Positions 34,146 through 42,485 of a DNA stretch of 64,000 nucleotides are shown here, one piece after another (position 1 is the first letter of the stretch; the number at the start of each line of letters is the position of its first letter). This stretch comes from Chloroflexota bacterium (GTDB taxonomy: Bacteria > Chloroflexota > Anaerolineae > UBA2200), in contig JACIWW010000005.1 of the NCBI GenBank assembly GCA_014360905.1, positions 1 to 64,000 on the forward strand, given 5' to 3'. The notes under the pieces are model-generated. The model made no database searches. It saw nothing but the letters and a program-made list of their open reading frames with translations, and was not told where the DNA came from. Position numbers and translations under genes: made by a program.

Positions 34146-34814
34146 GTGTCTGAACCAGGGCGTCTATTCGTGGTGGCTGTGCCGATAGGGCATCCCAAAG
34201 ACATCACCCTGAGAGCCATTGAGGTACTGCGGAGCGTTGCTGGGGTTATTTGTGAGGAGTACCGTGAAGGCAGCACCGTGCTGTCAAAACTGGGCATCCA
34301 GAACGAACTCATCGTTCTGAACGAGCACAACGAGAAAACTGAGTCAGCAAGGATTGTGGAACTACTGGCACAAGGCAAGTCACTGGCTCTGATTTCAGAT
34401 TGTGGCACGCCAGTGTTTGCTGATCCTGGGCATTTCCTATTGCACGTAGTAGTGCAAGCAGGTATACCCGTTGTCCCTGTACCTGGCCCGTCTTCGCTCA
34501 CAGCGGCGCTATCTGTATGCGATTTTCCAATGGAGCAGTTCGTCTTTGGTGGTTTCTTGCCACGCGAGAGGGACAGGCGTCTACGGGAATTGGAACGCTT
34601 GCGCGTTATTCACTTACCTGTCATCCTGATGGACACGCCATACCGCATGGTGGCTCTATTGAAAGATGTTGCGCAGGTATTTGGTAGCAGGCACCAAGTC
34701 TTGCTGGCTTGCGATCTCACGCTTCCTTCCGAGCGCATCTATCGAGGGGAAGTGCAAGACGTATTGAAACAAATCGAAAAGCGAAAGAGCGAGTTTGTCC
34801 TGATCCTGCGATAG
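34146..34814 (+). CDS. rsmI: Tetrapyrrole-methylase fold rRNA methyltransferase, divergent RsmI
   Basis: SAM-dependent methyltransferase of the RsmI family, which 2'-O-methylates C1402 of 16S rRNA. Family blocks are VVAVPIGHPKDITLRAIEVL, LALISDCGTPVFADPG and VPVPGPSSLTAALSV. Two features are unusual. The usual EDTR motif reads EEYREG, and at 222 residues it lacks the C-terminal domain of ordinary RsmI (about 280 residues). It may be a paralogue with another substrate. GTG start, with AAGGAG about 11 bases upstream. Confidence 0.78.
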   Translation: MSEPGRLFVVAVPIGHPKDITLRAIEVLRSVAGVICEEYREGSTVLSKLGIQNELIVLNEHNEKTESARIVELLAQGKSLALISDCGTPVFADPGHFLLHVVVQAGIPVVPVPGPSSLTAALSVCDFPMEQFVFGGFLPRERDRRLRELERLRVIHLPVILMDTPYRMVALLKDVAQVFGSRHQVLLACDLTLPSERIYRGEVQDVLKQIEKRKSEFVLILR

Positions 34815-34852
34815 AGGTCAGGCCAGGTAAGGTTACCCCTATAGAATTTACC

Positions 34853-36700
34853 CTACTCTACTGTGACCGACTTGGCCAGATTGCGCGGCTGGTCTACATC
34901 ACAACCTAATCTTATCGCGATGTGATAGGCCAGTAGCTGCAATGGAATAACGGTCAGCACTGGCGTGAGGAAGGGGGACGCTTCAGGGACAAAAATAGTG
35001 TGGTTGGCTTTTTCTGCGATCTCCTGGTCTCCCTCGGTCGCGATGGCAATAACAATCCCTCCACGCGCGCGTACCTGTTCGATATTGCTCAGCATCTTGT
35101 CACGCACATTGTCACGCACCGCAATAGCGACTACAGGCATGTTTTCGTCAATCAGTGCAATAGGCCCGTGTTTCATCTCGCCAGCAGGATAGCCCTCGGC
35201 ATGTATGTATGAGATCTCTTTTAGCTTCAGTGCACCCTCCAGCGCTATGGGATAATTGATGCCACGTCCCAAGTACAGAAAGTCGCGGCGCTTGAAATAG
35301 CGCTGGGCTAGTGTTTCGTAGTCATTACTCCTTGCCAACACTTTGCCCACTAGACCAGGCAACTCGATCAGATCTTGCAGCAATTTTTCCCTTTGTGGCT
35401 TGTCCAGAGTGCCACGTTCCTGGCCCAGATAGAGACCCAATAGATAGGCCGCTACAAGCATAGAGGTGAAAGCTTTGGTCGAAGCCACTCCGATCTCCGG
35501 CCCGGCATTGAGGTAAATCACCCCATCGGCCAGGCGAGCTGCTTGGCTGCCTACCACGTTGACGATACTGATACAGCGTATGCCCTTGTTGCGAGCTTCT
35601 TCCATCGCCGCCAATGTGTCTACGGTCTCACCGGACTGACTGATAACGAGCAGCACATCCCCTTGTGGATTCAGGAGGGGTTCACGATAGCGAAACTCAG
35701 AACTGTAATCCACCTCCACAGGGATATGGGCAAGCTTCTCAATGAGGAACTTGGAGATTAGTGCAGCATGCCAGGCGGTGCCACAAGCAACGGCAAGAAT
35801 ACGGCGGATGTCTTGCAATTGCTCCGTGGAGAAAGTTTGCAATCCTTCCAGGTGCACTTTCCCTGCATCCAAATTCAATCGCCCGCGAATGACGTCGGTG
35901 ATGGAGCGGGCCTGTTCTTCGATCTCCTTGAGCATAAAGTGCTTGTAGCCTTCTTTGGCCACTGATACCGGATCCCAGGGGATAATGTGAATGTCTTTCT
36001 TCAATGGCTCACCAGATAAAGTGAAAAACTGCGCGCTGTCAGGAGTGATCACGGCTAGCTCCTTATGCTCCAAGAAACTGACTTTTTGCGTGTGTTCCAG
36101 GATGGCTGGCATGTCCGAAGCGACGAACATTTCATCTCGACCGTAACCTACGACAATGCCACCAGCGTTTCCCAACCTCGCCGCCAGGAGTTTGTGGGGC
36201 TCCAGTGCGCTGAGGACTACGATAGCGCTAGCACCCTTCAATTGGCTCAGTGCCAAACGTACGGCAGCGGCTAGATCGCCGTTCTCATCCCGATACTTCT
36301 CAATGAGGTGAACGATAACTTCGGTGTCCGTCTGCGAGCGGAAGATATGCCCTTCGGCCAACAGAAGTTCCTTCAGCTCGCGGTAATTCTCCACAATGCC
36401 GTTCTGGATAACGACTATTTCCCCCTTGCAATCCGTATGGGGATGGGTATTGGCTTCAGTCACACCGCCGTGGGTGGCCCAACGCGTATGCCCTATCCCA
36501 ACGTGCCCGTGAATGGGCTGCTGGACAAGGAGCGCTGCCAGATTTTCTATTTTTCCAACGCTTCGCCGCAGAACCAATTGGCCATCTTGCAACGCGGCAA
36601 GCCCAGCAGAATCGTAGCCACGGTACTCCAAGCGGCGCAGACCTTGCAGGACAATAGGGGGTGCCTCACGAGCTCCGATATAACCAACGATGCCACACAT
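34853..36700 (-). CDS. glmS: Glutamine-fructose-6-phosphate aminotransferase
   Basis: Makes glucosamine-6-phosphate from fructose-6-phosphate and glutamine, the first step toward UDP-GlcNAc and peptidoglycan. The N-terminal glutaminase begins MCGIVGYIG with nucleophile Cys2. Two SIS domains follow: AVACGTAWHAALISKFLIE and VISQSGETVDTLAAMEEA, with KEISYIHAEGYPAGEMKHGP and the C-terminal Lys in NLAKSVTVE. Length 615 is normal. CAGGAGGG lies before the ATG. Expression should be governed by the ribozyme at 36851-37056 in its leader. Confidence 0.97.
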   Translation of the reverse strand: MCGIVGYIGAREAPPIVLQGLRRLEYRGYDSAGLAALQDGQLVLRRSVGKIENLAALLVQQPIHGHVGIGHTRWATHGGVTEANTHPHTDCKGEIVVIQNGIVENYRELKELLLAEGHIFRSQTDTEVIVHLIEKYRDENGDLAAAVRLALSQLKGASAIVVLSALEPHKLLAARLGNAGGIVVGYGRDEMFVASDMPAILEHTQKVSFLEHKELAVITPDSAQFFTLSGEPLKKDIHIIPWDPVSVAKEGYKHFMLKEIEEQARSITDVIRGRLNLDAGKVHLEGLQTFSTEQLQDIRRILAVACGTAWHAALISKFLIEKLAHIPVEVDYSSEFRYREPLLNPQGDVLLVISQSGETVDTLAAMEEARNKGIRCISIVNVVGSQAARLADGVIYLNAGPEIGVASTKAFTSMLVAAYLLGLYLGQERGTLDKPQREKLLQDLIELPGLVGKVLARSNDYETLAQRYFKRRDFLYLGRGINYPIALEGALKLKEISYIHAEGYPAGEMKHGPIALIDENMPVVAIAVRDNVRDKMLSNIEQVRARGGIVIAIATEGDQEIAEKANHTIFVPEASPFLTPVLTVIPLQLLAYHIAIRLGCDVDQPRNLAKSVTVE

Positions 36701-36850
36701 TGTTTCCCTCCTGTGGAATAGTTTTTGCTATAAGCAGGCATAGAATCGCCAACAAAGGCGCAAGACAGGGATTCACGATTTGCTACGGAGATGCACGTAC
36801 TCAGTGCTGGCCAAGCCGCAGGGAAAAGTAGTGCTTGCCTGCTGTCGAAG

Positions 36851-37056
36851 TAGCCACTGCACCCTGCTTTGTCCTGGCAGTCACCTGCGGGCTTTGTCAG
36901 GATGCTCGATCTCGGAGGGAAAGCGGGGGATGGCGCTCCCCGGAGGCTTCCGCTGACCTCTCGATTTTCCCCGTTTGGTTATCCGCGGGTTAGCCCTGCC
37001 TCGCGGCAGGGAACCTCCTCCTCGTCAGCTGCACCGTACGGTGCAGTCCATGCGCT
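36851..37056 (-). ncRNA. glmS ribozyme-riboswitch with an inserted domain
   Basis: A self-cleaving RNA activated by glucosamine-6-phosphate. The expected cleavage is between A (37056) and G (37055) in A|GCGC. P1 is the perfect hairpin CTGCACCGTACGGTGCAG, followed by the core CTGACGAGG. The P2 helix pairs GGAGG (about 37019-37015) with CCTCC (about 36946-36942), with ATCGA and GCGGA between, as in known glmS RNAs. P3 pairs GGGG with CCCC and its loop GCCA can pair with TGGC at 36856-36853 (pseudoknot). P4 (GCATCCTG/CAGGGTGC) encloses P4.1, a GTGA tetraloop hairpin with GACAAAG, matching known members. About 45 extra bases between GGTT and AATCGA form a hairpin (CCCTGCC-GCGA-GGCAGGG) plus CCCG/CGGG. 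The 150 bases from here to glmS carry only its ribosome site. Confidence 0.85.
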
Positions 37057-37129
37057 GTTCTCCCTCTCCATAGGTTATGATGGCCAGCTTGGATAGCAGT
37101 TCACCTCCTTGACTTGTCATGTGCAATCT

Positions 37130-37162
37130 AGAGACCAGATTTCTCACTGAAACCTGGTCTCT
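37130..37162 (-). terminator. Strong hairpin downstream of the rubredoxin-flavin gene
   Basis: AGAGACCAG pairs with CTGGTCTCT (nine pairs), then after one mismatch TTTC pairs with GAAA, closing a five-base loop. It starts 18 bases after the minus-strand stop codon. No T-run follows on either strand, so it may be a weak terminator or an mRNA-end stabiliser rather than a standard intrinsic terminator. Confidence 0.4.
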
Positions 37163-37180
37163 GCTCGCTACGATTCAGGT

Positions 37181-37885
37181 TCAGACCACTTTCTTGAACT
37201 GGTCTTTGGTTGCGCCGCAGACTGGGCAGATCCAATCATCTGGCAAGTCCTCAAAAGGCGTCCCTGGTTTGATGCCAGAGTCTGGGTCACCCACTTCCGG
37301 GTCATAAATATAGCCACAAACGGTGCATTCGTACTTGGCTGCCTTCGCTTCGGGCTTAGCCTCTTCTTTTTTGGGCTCTTCTTTGATATATGTTGGCGCT
37401 GTCTTGGGAGCCTTGCCCCGCTTGACCAGATGATAGTACGCATAGGTCATTGGTTCAGCATTCTCGTCCAAAACTTCTGCAGCAAGCACTTTGCCCACAA
37501 AGAGGGTATGTGTTACCGCGCTGACCGAATCCACGACTTCTGCTTCCAAGTAGGCTATGGCATTGTCCAGAACGATGGGTACGCCGGTGATCCCCATTTG
37601 GGTGTTCACTCCCTCGAATTTGTCAATCTCGCGTCCGGACTTGAAACCAAAGCGTCCAATGAATTCCATGGGAGTTTCTTGGGAGAGAACGGAGACCGTA
37701 AAGACCTTGCTTGCCTGGACGAATTCGTGGGTGAGGTTCTGCTTGTTCAGACATACCGCAATCATGGGAGGATCAGAGGTAGTTTGAATAACGGTGTTTG
37801 CAATTTGGCCATTGAATTTGCCATTGTTCTTCGAACTTATCACGTACATTCCATAGCTGATTTTATGCAAAGCTTTGGGGTTCAT
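37181..37885 (-). CDS. High-molecular-weight rubredoxin (flavin reductase-rubredoxin fusion)
   Basis: Residues 1-155 form an FMN-binding flavin-reductase domain ([20 protein letters not shown]). After a Lys/Glu/Pro linker (about 160-182), a rubredoxin domain carries [19 protein letters not shown] and CPVCGA, the four iron ligands. This is the architecture of Moorella Hrb, which passes electrons from NADH to flavodiiron protein for oxygen or NO reduction in anaerobes. Length 234. AAAGG precedes the ATG. No flavodiiron gene is seen nearby. It supports an anaerobic host. Confidence 0.92.
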   Translation of the reverse strand: MNPKALHKISYGMYVISSKNNGKFNGQIANTVIQTTSDPPMIAVCLNKQNLTHEFVQASKVFTVSVLSQETPMEFIGRFGFKSGREIDKFEGVNTQMGITGVPIVLDNAIAYLEAEVVDSVSAVTHTLFVGKVLAAEVLDENAEPMTYAYYHLVKRGKAPKTAPTYIKEEPKKEEAKPEAKAAKYECTVCGYIYDPEVGDPDSGIKPGTPFEDLPDDWICPVCGATKDQFKKVV

Positions 37886-38021
37886 TGGTTAACCTTTCGT
37901 CAAATATAGTATTGACCGGGTCGCTTGGCCATTCGTTCAGAGTGCCTGCATTCTATAGCGTGGTACCTACTTTGTCAAACCCGATACAATGCCCAGAAAG
38001 CTGGCTAGCTTCTGACACCGT

Positions 38022-38855
38022 TTAGAAGGTGAGTACAGTGCCGGCTGGGCAAGGTGCTACATGGGGGCCGAAGGTAGTAGCCAGTGCTACGTACGCAGCC
38101 TGTCCTGTACAGTGATTAGGATAAAAGCGTGGCGTACCATAGGTGCGCAGAACCTCGACTAGATGACGGAGTTGTTCATCCTTCATGCTTTCCAGATGCA
38201 TGCCTCCAACCACGGCAGCAATTGCCCCATCAAAATTATCGCGCACGTGTTGCAGCGTATTCAGCAATCCGGCGTGGCAACAGCCACACAGCACCACCAG
38301 ACCTTGGCTGACTTCTAACACGAGGGACATGTCATCCCGATAAGGATCGGCAATGAAGCGATCACCATCTCGCACCAGATGGCGGGCACTGCGTCCTTCT
38401 ACTTCTGGGCGGAGGGTGATTTCCCCCGTGGTGTATACGCCGGGCAGGATTTGTTGCGGCTTATCGCTCAAATGCAAATCCGCGTAGCGCGATAGTTCTT
38501 CGTGCTTTATGGAAAGGCCAATGCACTCCAACTTGTCCTCACGCCGTGAAAAGCGTTCGCGGAAGAGGTCTGAATGCGCGTACAAGGGTATCCCGCCCGT
38601 CTTTTGCAATACCCTCAGCCCGCCAGTGTGGTCGTAGTGGGCATGGCTGAGGGCCAATGCACTGATGCTGTGCGGTTCAATTGCTGCAACTTGCAGGTTG
38701 TGTAGTAGCACCCTGCCGCTTTGCCCAGTATCGAAGAGCAGACGTTTCCCCTCAGTCTTTATCAAAAACGAAAGTCCATGTTCGCCCCAAAAACGAGAAC
38801 CAGCCTGAACAGAATTGTCAACCAAACAAGTTATCTCCATTGTTCTCAATCCCAT
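38022..38855 (-). CDS. Metallo-beta-lactamase fold hydrolase (MBL1)
   Basis: A dinuclear-metal hydrolase of the MBL fold, resembling the archaeal methanopterin-pathway beta-RFAP synthase-like group. Metal ligands are in ALSHAHYDHTGGL (HXHXDH), CGCCHAGLLNTL and the late HCTGQAAY. No signal peptide is seen. Its start overlaps the CoA-binding gene by ten bases. It is the last gene of an eight-gene run that begins with a PadR gene at 42907. The homologous MBL2 lies two genes upstream. The substrate is unknown. Confidence 0.85.
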   Translation of the reverse strand: MGLRTMEITCLVDNSVQAGSRFWGEHGLSFLIKTEGKRLLFDTGQSGRVLLHNLQVAAIEPHSISALALSHAHYDHTGGLRVLQKTGGIPLYAHSDLFRERFSRREDKLECIGLSIKHEELSRYADLHLSDKPQQILPGVYTTGEITLRPEVEGRSARHLVRDGDRFIADPYRDDMSLVLEVSQGLVVLCGCCHAGLLNTLQHVRDNFDGAIAAVVGGMHLESMKDEQLRHLVEVLRTYGTPRFYPNHCTGQAAYVALATTFGPHVAPCPAGTVLTF

Positions 38856-39238
38856 GTTCGCCTTCTGATCATGGCGCAGGTACCGTACACTACCTTAATG
38901 CCATGTTGTCTGCAGAATTCTATCGCCTTTTCGGACTCCGCGCCAGGCTGCATCCATACCCGAGTGATACCCAGGTCTGCACACTGCTGCACGACCTGTT
39001 CCGTTACCTGTGGTGGAACGACAACGTCTACGACTACAGGGCGCTCTGGCAGGTCAGCAAGGCTGCGGTAGAGTGGTTGTCCTTCCAGATAGCCGCCACG
39101 CGAGTTCACGCCATATACGGTGTAACCCGCGTCGCGCAGATTGCGAAAGATCTTGTTGCCAAACTTGTTTGGATCAGTGGATACACCTACCACTGCCCAC
39201 ACACGTTGGTTGATAAAATCTTGAATCAGTTCTTCCAT
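38846..39238 (-). CDS. CoA-binding domain protein (YccU-like)
   Basis: A 130-residue Rossmann-fold protein of the CoA-binding family: VWAVVGVSTDPNKFGNKIFR, then YTVYGVNSRGGYLEG and VWMQPGAESEKAIEFCRQHG. Members bind CoA or a related nucleotide; the function is not known. I place the start at ATG 39238 (AAGGAAGCGGA just upstream). It sits between the two MBL genes and overlaps MBL1. Confidence 0.88.
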   Translation of the reverse strand: MEELIQDFINQRVWAVVGVSTDPNKFGNKIFRNLRDAGYTVYGVNSRGGYLEGQPLYRSLADLPERPVVVDVVVPPQVTEQVVQQCADLGITRVWMQPGAESEKAIEFCRQHGIKVVYGTCAMIRRRTWD

Positions 39239-39251
39239 TCCGCTTCCTTTT

Positions 39252-40106
39252 CTATGGCGTGAGGTCAATGACCTGTCCCACACCACAGAGTATGTAGTTA
39301 TCCTCGAATTCAATGGCGAAGATGCGCATTGCTTGTTCGCCTGTGCAGTGGCATGGAGCTATCTTCTTCACACCCCATTGTCGAAACGCAGCACAGATTT
39401 CTCTGATTGTGCTGACGCTGGCACTACCAAGGTGGAAACCACCTACGACGAGGTATATTTCACCACCAGCAATGGCTTGTGCTTGGCGTACCATTGCTAA
39501 GATGCCCGGATGCGCACAGCCAGTGAGCACCACAAGACCTTGGTGTGTCCCAACGACAAGTCCTTGCTCACGTATGTTTGTACCTATCTCTCCAGTGGTA
39601 TAGATGCCAGGCAGAATCTCTTGAGCCTTGGCAACTTCGTGTACGGTAACTCGCTCTCGTAGACTGGATTTGAATTGCTCTGGGAAGGAAACAGGGAGGT
39701 ACACTTGCGGACGAGCGCCAGTTGCTAACAGGTCCATTAAGCCGCCAGTATGGTCACCGTGTATGTGCGAGAGCACTACGATGTCAATGTCCTGCGGATC
39801 GAGGCCCAATGTGTTCATATTGCTGAGTAGGATCGAAGCATCCCCACCAGTATCGAAAAGGAGACTCGTCTCGCCATACTGCACCCAGCAAGCAAACCCC
39901 CATGATGTACGCAAGCGTGTGTCATGGGCATTGTTATCGTAGACAATGGTCAGTCTCATCTCCTCAGCGGGCTTCATTACAGTGGGCAAAGCAGTGGGCA
40001 TAGGCTTTGTGCTATACTCAGGCCGTGCAGTGCAGTGCACCAAGATCAAAGTAGTCAGCCCCGAGGCCAGCAAACACGCTGCAATCGTTTTCGGATCGCC
40101 GTTCAT
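39252..40106 (-). CDS. Exported or membrane-anchored MBL fold hydrolase (MBL2)
   Basis: Same family as MBL1, with SHIHGDHTGGL (HXHXDH), TGCAHPGILAMV and PCHCTGEQAM as metal ligands. Unlike MBL1 it starts with a hydrophobic segment (AACLLASGLTTLILVHC) and a Pro-rich stretch, so it is probably exported or anchored. The Cys after the helix is not in a standard lipobox (His at -1). Its ATG overlaps the radical SAM stop by four bases. The pair MBL1/MBL2 likely acts on related substrates in different compartments (inference). Confidence 0.85.
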   Translation of the reverse strand: MNGDPKTIAACLLASGLTTLILVHCTARPEYSTKPMPTALPTVMKPAEEMRLTIVYDNNAHDTRLRTSWGFACWVQYGETSLLFDTGGDASILLSNMNTLGLDPQDIDIVVLSHIHGDHTGGLMDLLATGARPQVYLPVSFPEQFKSSLRERVTVHEVAKAQEILPGIYTTGEIGTNIREQGLVVGTHQGLVVLTGCAHPGILAMVRQAQAIAGGEIYLVVGGFHLGSASVSTIREICAAFRQWGVKKIAPCHCTGEQAMRIFAIEFEDNYILCGVGQVIDLTP

Positions 40107-40912
40107 GGCAGTTTAATCCCAGTACGACGCGTTTCGCGTGGTCGTCTGCGGCGTGTGGCCTGTGTATCCAAAGGCATAACCTGAGGACGCTCAGCCGCAT
40201 AGACATTGAGGATTGAGAGTCCGGCAAATTCGGCTTCAATGGCAGCCATTTCGCTCACGGACAAAGGGCGCACGGGACAAGGACGCAAGGGCGTGTTGAG
40301 CTGCACTTCGTCGGGATGGCAAGTGCGCGCGAGTTCCGCCATCTGCCTAGCTTGGGCTTGGTTTGCCTCTACGAACATCATCTGCAAAGCCAACCTGCCA
40401 GTAAAGTGCTGACGAAATTGGTGGATGCCATCGAGAATCTGGGCCAGCCTCACTTGTCCCACAGGGCGATTGATCGCCTGGAAAAGATCTTCCGTTGGGG
40501 CATCCAGTTTCGCCACCACGATGTCAAAGTGCATCAAGTCGCGCTGCACATCTTCACGCCAGATGAGCGAAGCGTTAGTCAGGATCGCAATAGGATGGCC
40601 GCCTATTTCCTCACGCGCAGTCTCAGCCAGTTCACTCAGGTTGCTTGCCAGTGTCGGTTCGCCCATGCCAGAGAAGGTCACCGTATCAATGGGTACCTCT
40701 TTGGCCGTTGCCAGTTGCTGACGAAATACACCCACCGTGATAAAACAACGTCGCTCGGTCAAGGGATGAATGGTACGTCCCAGTTGGCAATAGATGCAAT
40801 CAAAGGAGCACGTTTTGTGCTGTGTGGACACGGGATCAACGCCCAGCGAGCGTCCCAGACGCCAGGATGGCACGGGCCCATAGACCACAGTAGGGAGTTG
40901 CGTCTCCGTCAC
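40103..40912 (-). CDS. Radical SAM protein
   Basis: A radical SAM enzyme with CSFDCIYC (CX3CX2C) at about residues 34-41. Other blocks are VYGPVPSWRLGRSLGVDP, TFSGMGEPTLASNLSEL and CPVRPLSVSEMA. This resembles the group of Fe-S oxidoreductases related to TYW1 (COG0731), with a short basic C-terminal tail (RRRRPRETRRTGIKLP). The substrate is unknown. GTG start. It follows the small His-rich gene by 18 bases and overlaps MBL2. Confidence 0.88.
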   Translation of the reverse strand: MTETQLPTVVYGPVPSWRLGRSLGVDPVSTQHKTCSFDCIYCQLGRTIHPLTERRCFITVGVFRQQLATAKEVPIDTVTFSGMGEPTLASNLSELAETAREEIGGHPIAILTNASLIWREDVQRDLMHFDIVVAKLDAPTEDLFQAINRPVGQVRLAQILDGIHQFRQHFTGRLALQMMFVEANQAQARQMAELARTCHPDEVQLNTPLRPCPVRPLSVSEMAAIEAEFAGLSILNVYAAERPQVMPLDTQATRRRRPRETRRTGIKLP

Positions 40913-40930
40913 AACTAGGTTCCCCTGTCA

Positions 40931-41170
40931 TTACGCATGAGTGGAATGATGGTGGTGGTCTGGCTGTTCTAGAGGACCTCCGAGTTTCTGCAGTGCCTGT
41001 GCCAGTAATTGATTCGCTTTCTCCAGATACTCGGCGGCGCCCAGGATATCTGCCTGCGCGGAGCCAGCTTCCCCAGCCCAGCGGCGAAACTCGATGGCAT
41101 GTTCCTCATTGTGCTCGATCCAGTGCGGTAGCAAAAAGCGCAGTTTGTCTTGATCGCTCAATGTAGTCAT
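40931..41170 (-). CDS. Small helical protein with C-terminal His tail (DUF8180-like)
   Basis: A 79-residue protein with HWIEHNEEHAIEFRRWA, a helical middle (YLEKANQLLAQALQKL) and the metal-binding tail DHHHHSTHA. I believe it fits DUF8180. Relatives accompany CooT-like genes in anaerobes. The His clusters suggest nickel or zinc binding (inference). Its ATG overlaps the cooT stop by four bases, so the two are translated together. Confidence 0.75.
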   Translation of the reverse strand: MTTLSDQDKLRFLLPHWIEHNEEHAIEFRRWAGEAGSAQADILGAAEYLEKANQLLAQALQKLGGPLEQPDHHHHSTHA

Positions 41171-41370
41171 GTCTGCCCTTTCGTGTATGGCACCAAGGTT
41201 ACAATATGTTTCAAGAAGTCAATGGTTACCACTTTGGCTGGTATGAAGCGCGGCTCCTCGAAGAATGTAGCCACACGCACACCGTCATCGGTCACTTCCA
41301 GGAAAGTGGCTTCGCGCATGACCTCTTCTTTCTGTCCGTTTCGGAGCAGATACACGTTTGCCTGGCACAA
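41167..41370 (-). CDS. cooT: CooT-like nickel-binding protein
   Basis: A 67-residue protein with the CooT family pattern: MCQANVYLLRNGQKEEVMRE at the start, including the conserved Cys2 that binds nickel in Rhodospirillum CooT, then VATFFEEPRFIPAKVVTIDF. CooT helps nickel delivery to carbon monoxide dehydrogenase. No such enzyme is in this window. It lies 26 bases after the Mrp gene, in the PadR-led operon. Confidence 0.85.
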   Translation of the reverse strand: MCQANVYLLRNGQKEEVMREATFLEVTDDGVRVATFFEEPRFIPAKVVTIDFLKHIVTLVPYTKGQT

Positions 41371-41396
41371 GGTTTTTCCTCCCTAATAGTGGGTGC

Positions 41397-42485
41397 TTAT
41401 GAGAACAGCGGCTTGCTCTTGACGTCTGGCACCAGCTCAACAACGCGAGCGGCGATGGGGTCAAATACATCGCCTGTGTAAAGTTCCACTTGGCCGTTGT
41501 CACAGCGAAGGGCTAATTCTGGATCAAGTGGAATCTGGCCAAGCAATGGTATAGCTAAGGCGCGTGCTGTCTCCTCGGCCTGGCTGGGGCCAAAGATCTC
41601 GATCTTTTGCCCACAAGCAGGGCACTGTACATAACTCATGTTCTCTACCAGACCAATGATAGGGATATTCAAGGTCTGAGCCATACGCGCGGCTTTGCGC
41701 ACGATCATGCCGGCTAGGTCCTGTGGAGACGTAACCAACAAGACCCCACTGAGAGGTATGGATTGCATCACGGTGAGCGTGGCATCTGAAGTTCCCGGGG
41801 GCAGGTCAATAACCAGCGTATCCAAGTGCTCCCAAAGTACATCACCCCAGAATTGCTGAATAGCGCCACTGATCAATGGGCCGCGCCAGACTATAGCCAC
41901 ATCTTCATTGCTCAACAATAGGTTGATGGATATGACCTTGATACCGGTGGAGCTTACCACAGGCACCATGCCAAAGGGGCTCATTTTCGGTGGATTGTGC
42001 AGCCCGAACATGCGCGGGATACTGGGGCCGGTGATGTCTGCATCCAGCAAGCCCACACGCGCTCCCTTCTTGCGTAAAGCAATAGCTAGCAATGCGGCTA
42101 CGGAGGATTTTCCTACCCCACCTTTGCCACTCATCACCGCAATGACGTGGTTCACGTCATTGAACGCCTCTGCCAAGGGGCGCCTTCTCTCAGGCTCGCC
42201 AAAAGCCTTGGCACGTTCCTCTACGGTCATCTCTGTCAAATGCACATTCGTAATCAATGCTCCATCCAGACCGCGAATAGCCGTTTTGATGTCGTTGGCG
42301 ATCCTTTCCTTTAGCGGACAGCCCATCGTGGTGAGAGCCAGGACGATATCCACTTGTCCATCGCCAATACGGATTTCGCGCACCATGCCCAAATCCACGA
42401 TGCTGCGCCCTAGTTCAGGATCCATCACGTTCTTCAATGCGTTGCGAACTTCTTCTTCTGTTACCATTTTTCCCCTCGATGTCAT
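41397..42485 (-). CDS. Mrp/NBP35 family iron-sulfur cluster carrier ATPase
   Basis: A DUF59/MIP18-type domain (about 1-85, VMDPELGRSIVDLGMVREI) precedes an Mrp P-loop ATPase (SGKGGVGKSSVAALLAIAL, DADITGPSIPRMFGL). The CXXC for cluster transfer is in YVQCPACGQKIEIFG. The family carries Fe-S clusters to target proteins. Its ATG overlaps the PadR stop by four bases. Length 362 is normal. Confidence 0.93.
   Translation of the reverse strand: MTSRGKMVTEEEVRNALKNVMDPELGRSIVDLGMVREIRIGDGQVDIVLALTTMGCPLKERIANDIKTAIRGLDGALITNVHLTEMTVEERAKAFGEPERRRPLAEAFNDVNHVIAVMSGKGGVGKSSVAALLAIALRKKGARVGLLDADITGPSIPRMFGLHNPPKMSPFGMVPVVSSTGIKVISINLLLSNEDVAIVWRGPLISGAIQQFWGDVLWEHLDTLVIDLPPGTSDATLTVMQSIPLSGVLLVTSPQDLAGMIVRKAARMAQTLNIPIIGLVENMSYVQCPACGQKIEIFGPSQAEETARALAIPLLGQIPLDPELALRCDNGQVELYTGDVFDPIAARVVELVPDVKSKPLFS

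Noticed and set aside
34079-34153. A 24-codon open frame in the leader of the RsmI-like gene, ending over its start codon
   Set aside because: No convincing ribosome site and basic, low-information sequence; could be a leader peptide but the evidence is too thin.
36851-37056. RNase P RNA, tmRNA or 6S RNA as identity of the structured leader
   Set aside because: The hallmark RNase P strings (GAGGAAAGTCC, ACAGAAA) and the tmRNA alanine acceptor are absent, whereas position before glmS and the ribozyme core motifs agree with glmS RNA.
38681-39262. Plus-strand open frame of 193 codons across the MBL1 and CoA-binding genes
   Set aside because: It is opposite two overlapping genes with clear motifs and its translation has no family features.
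40030-40060. Lipoprotein signal in MBL2
   Set aside because: The Cys after the hydrophobic segment has His at -1, which does not fit the lipobox; a simple anchor or signal peptide is more likely.
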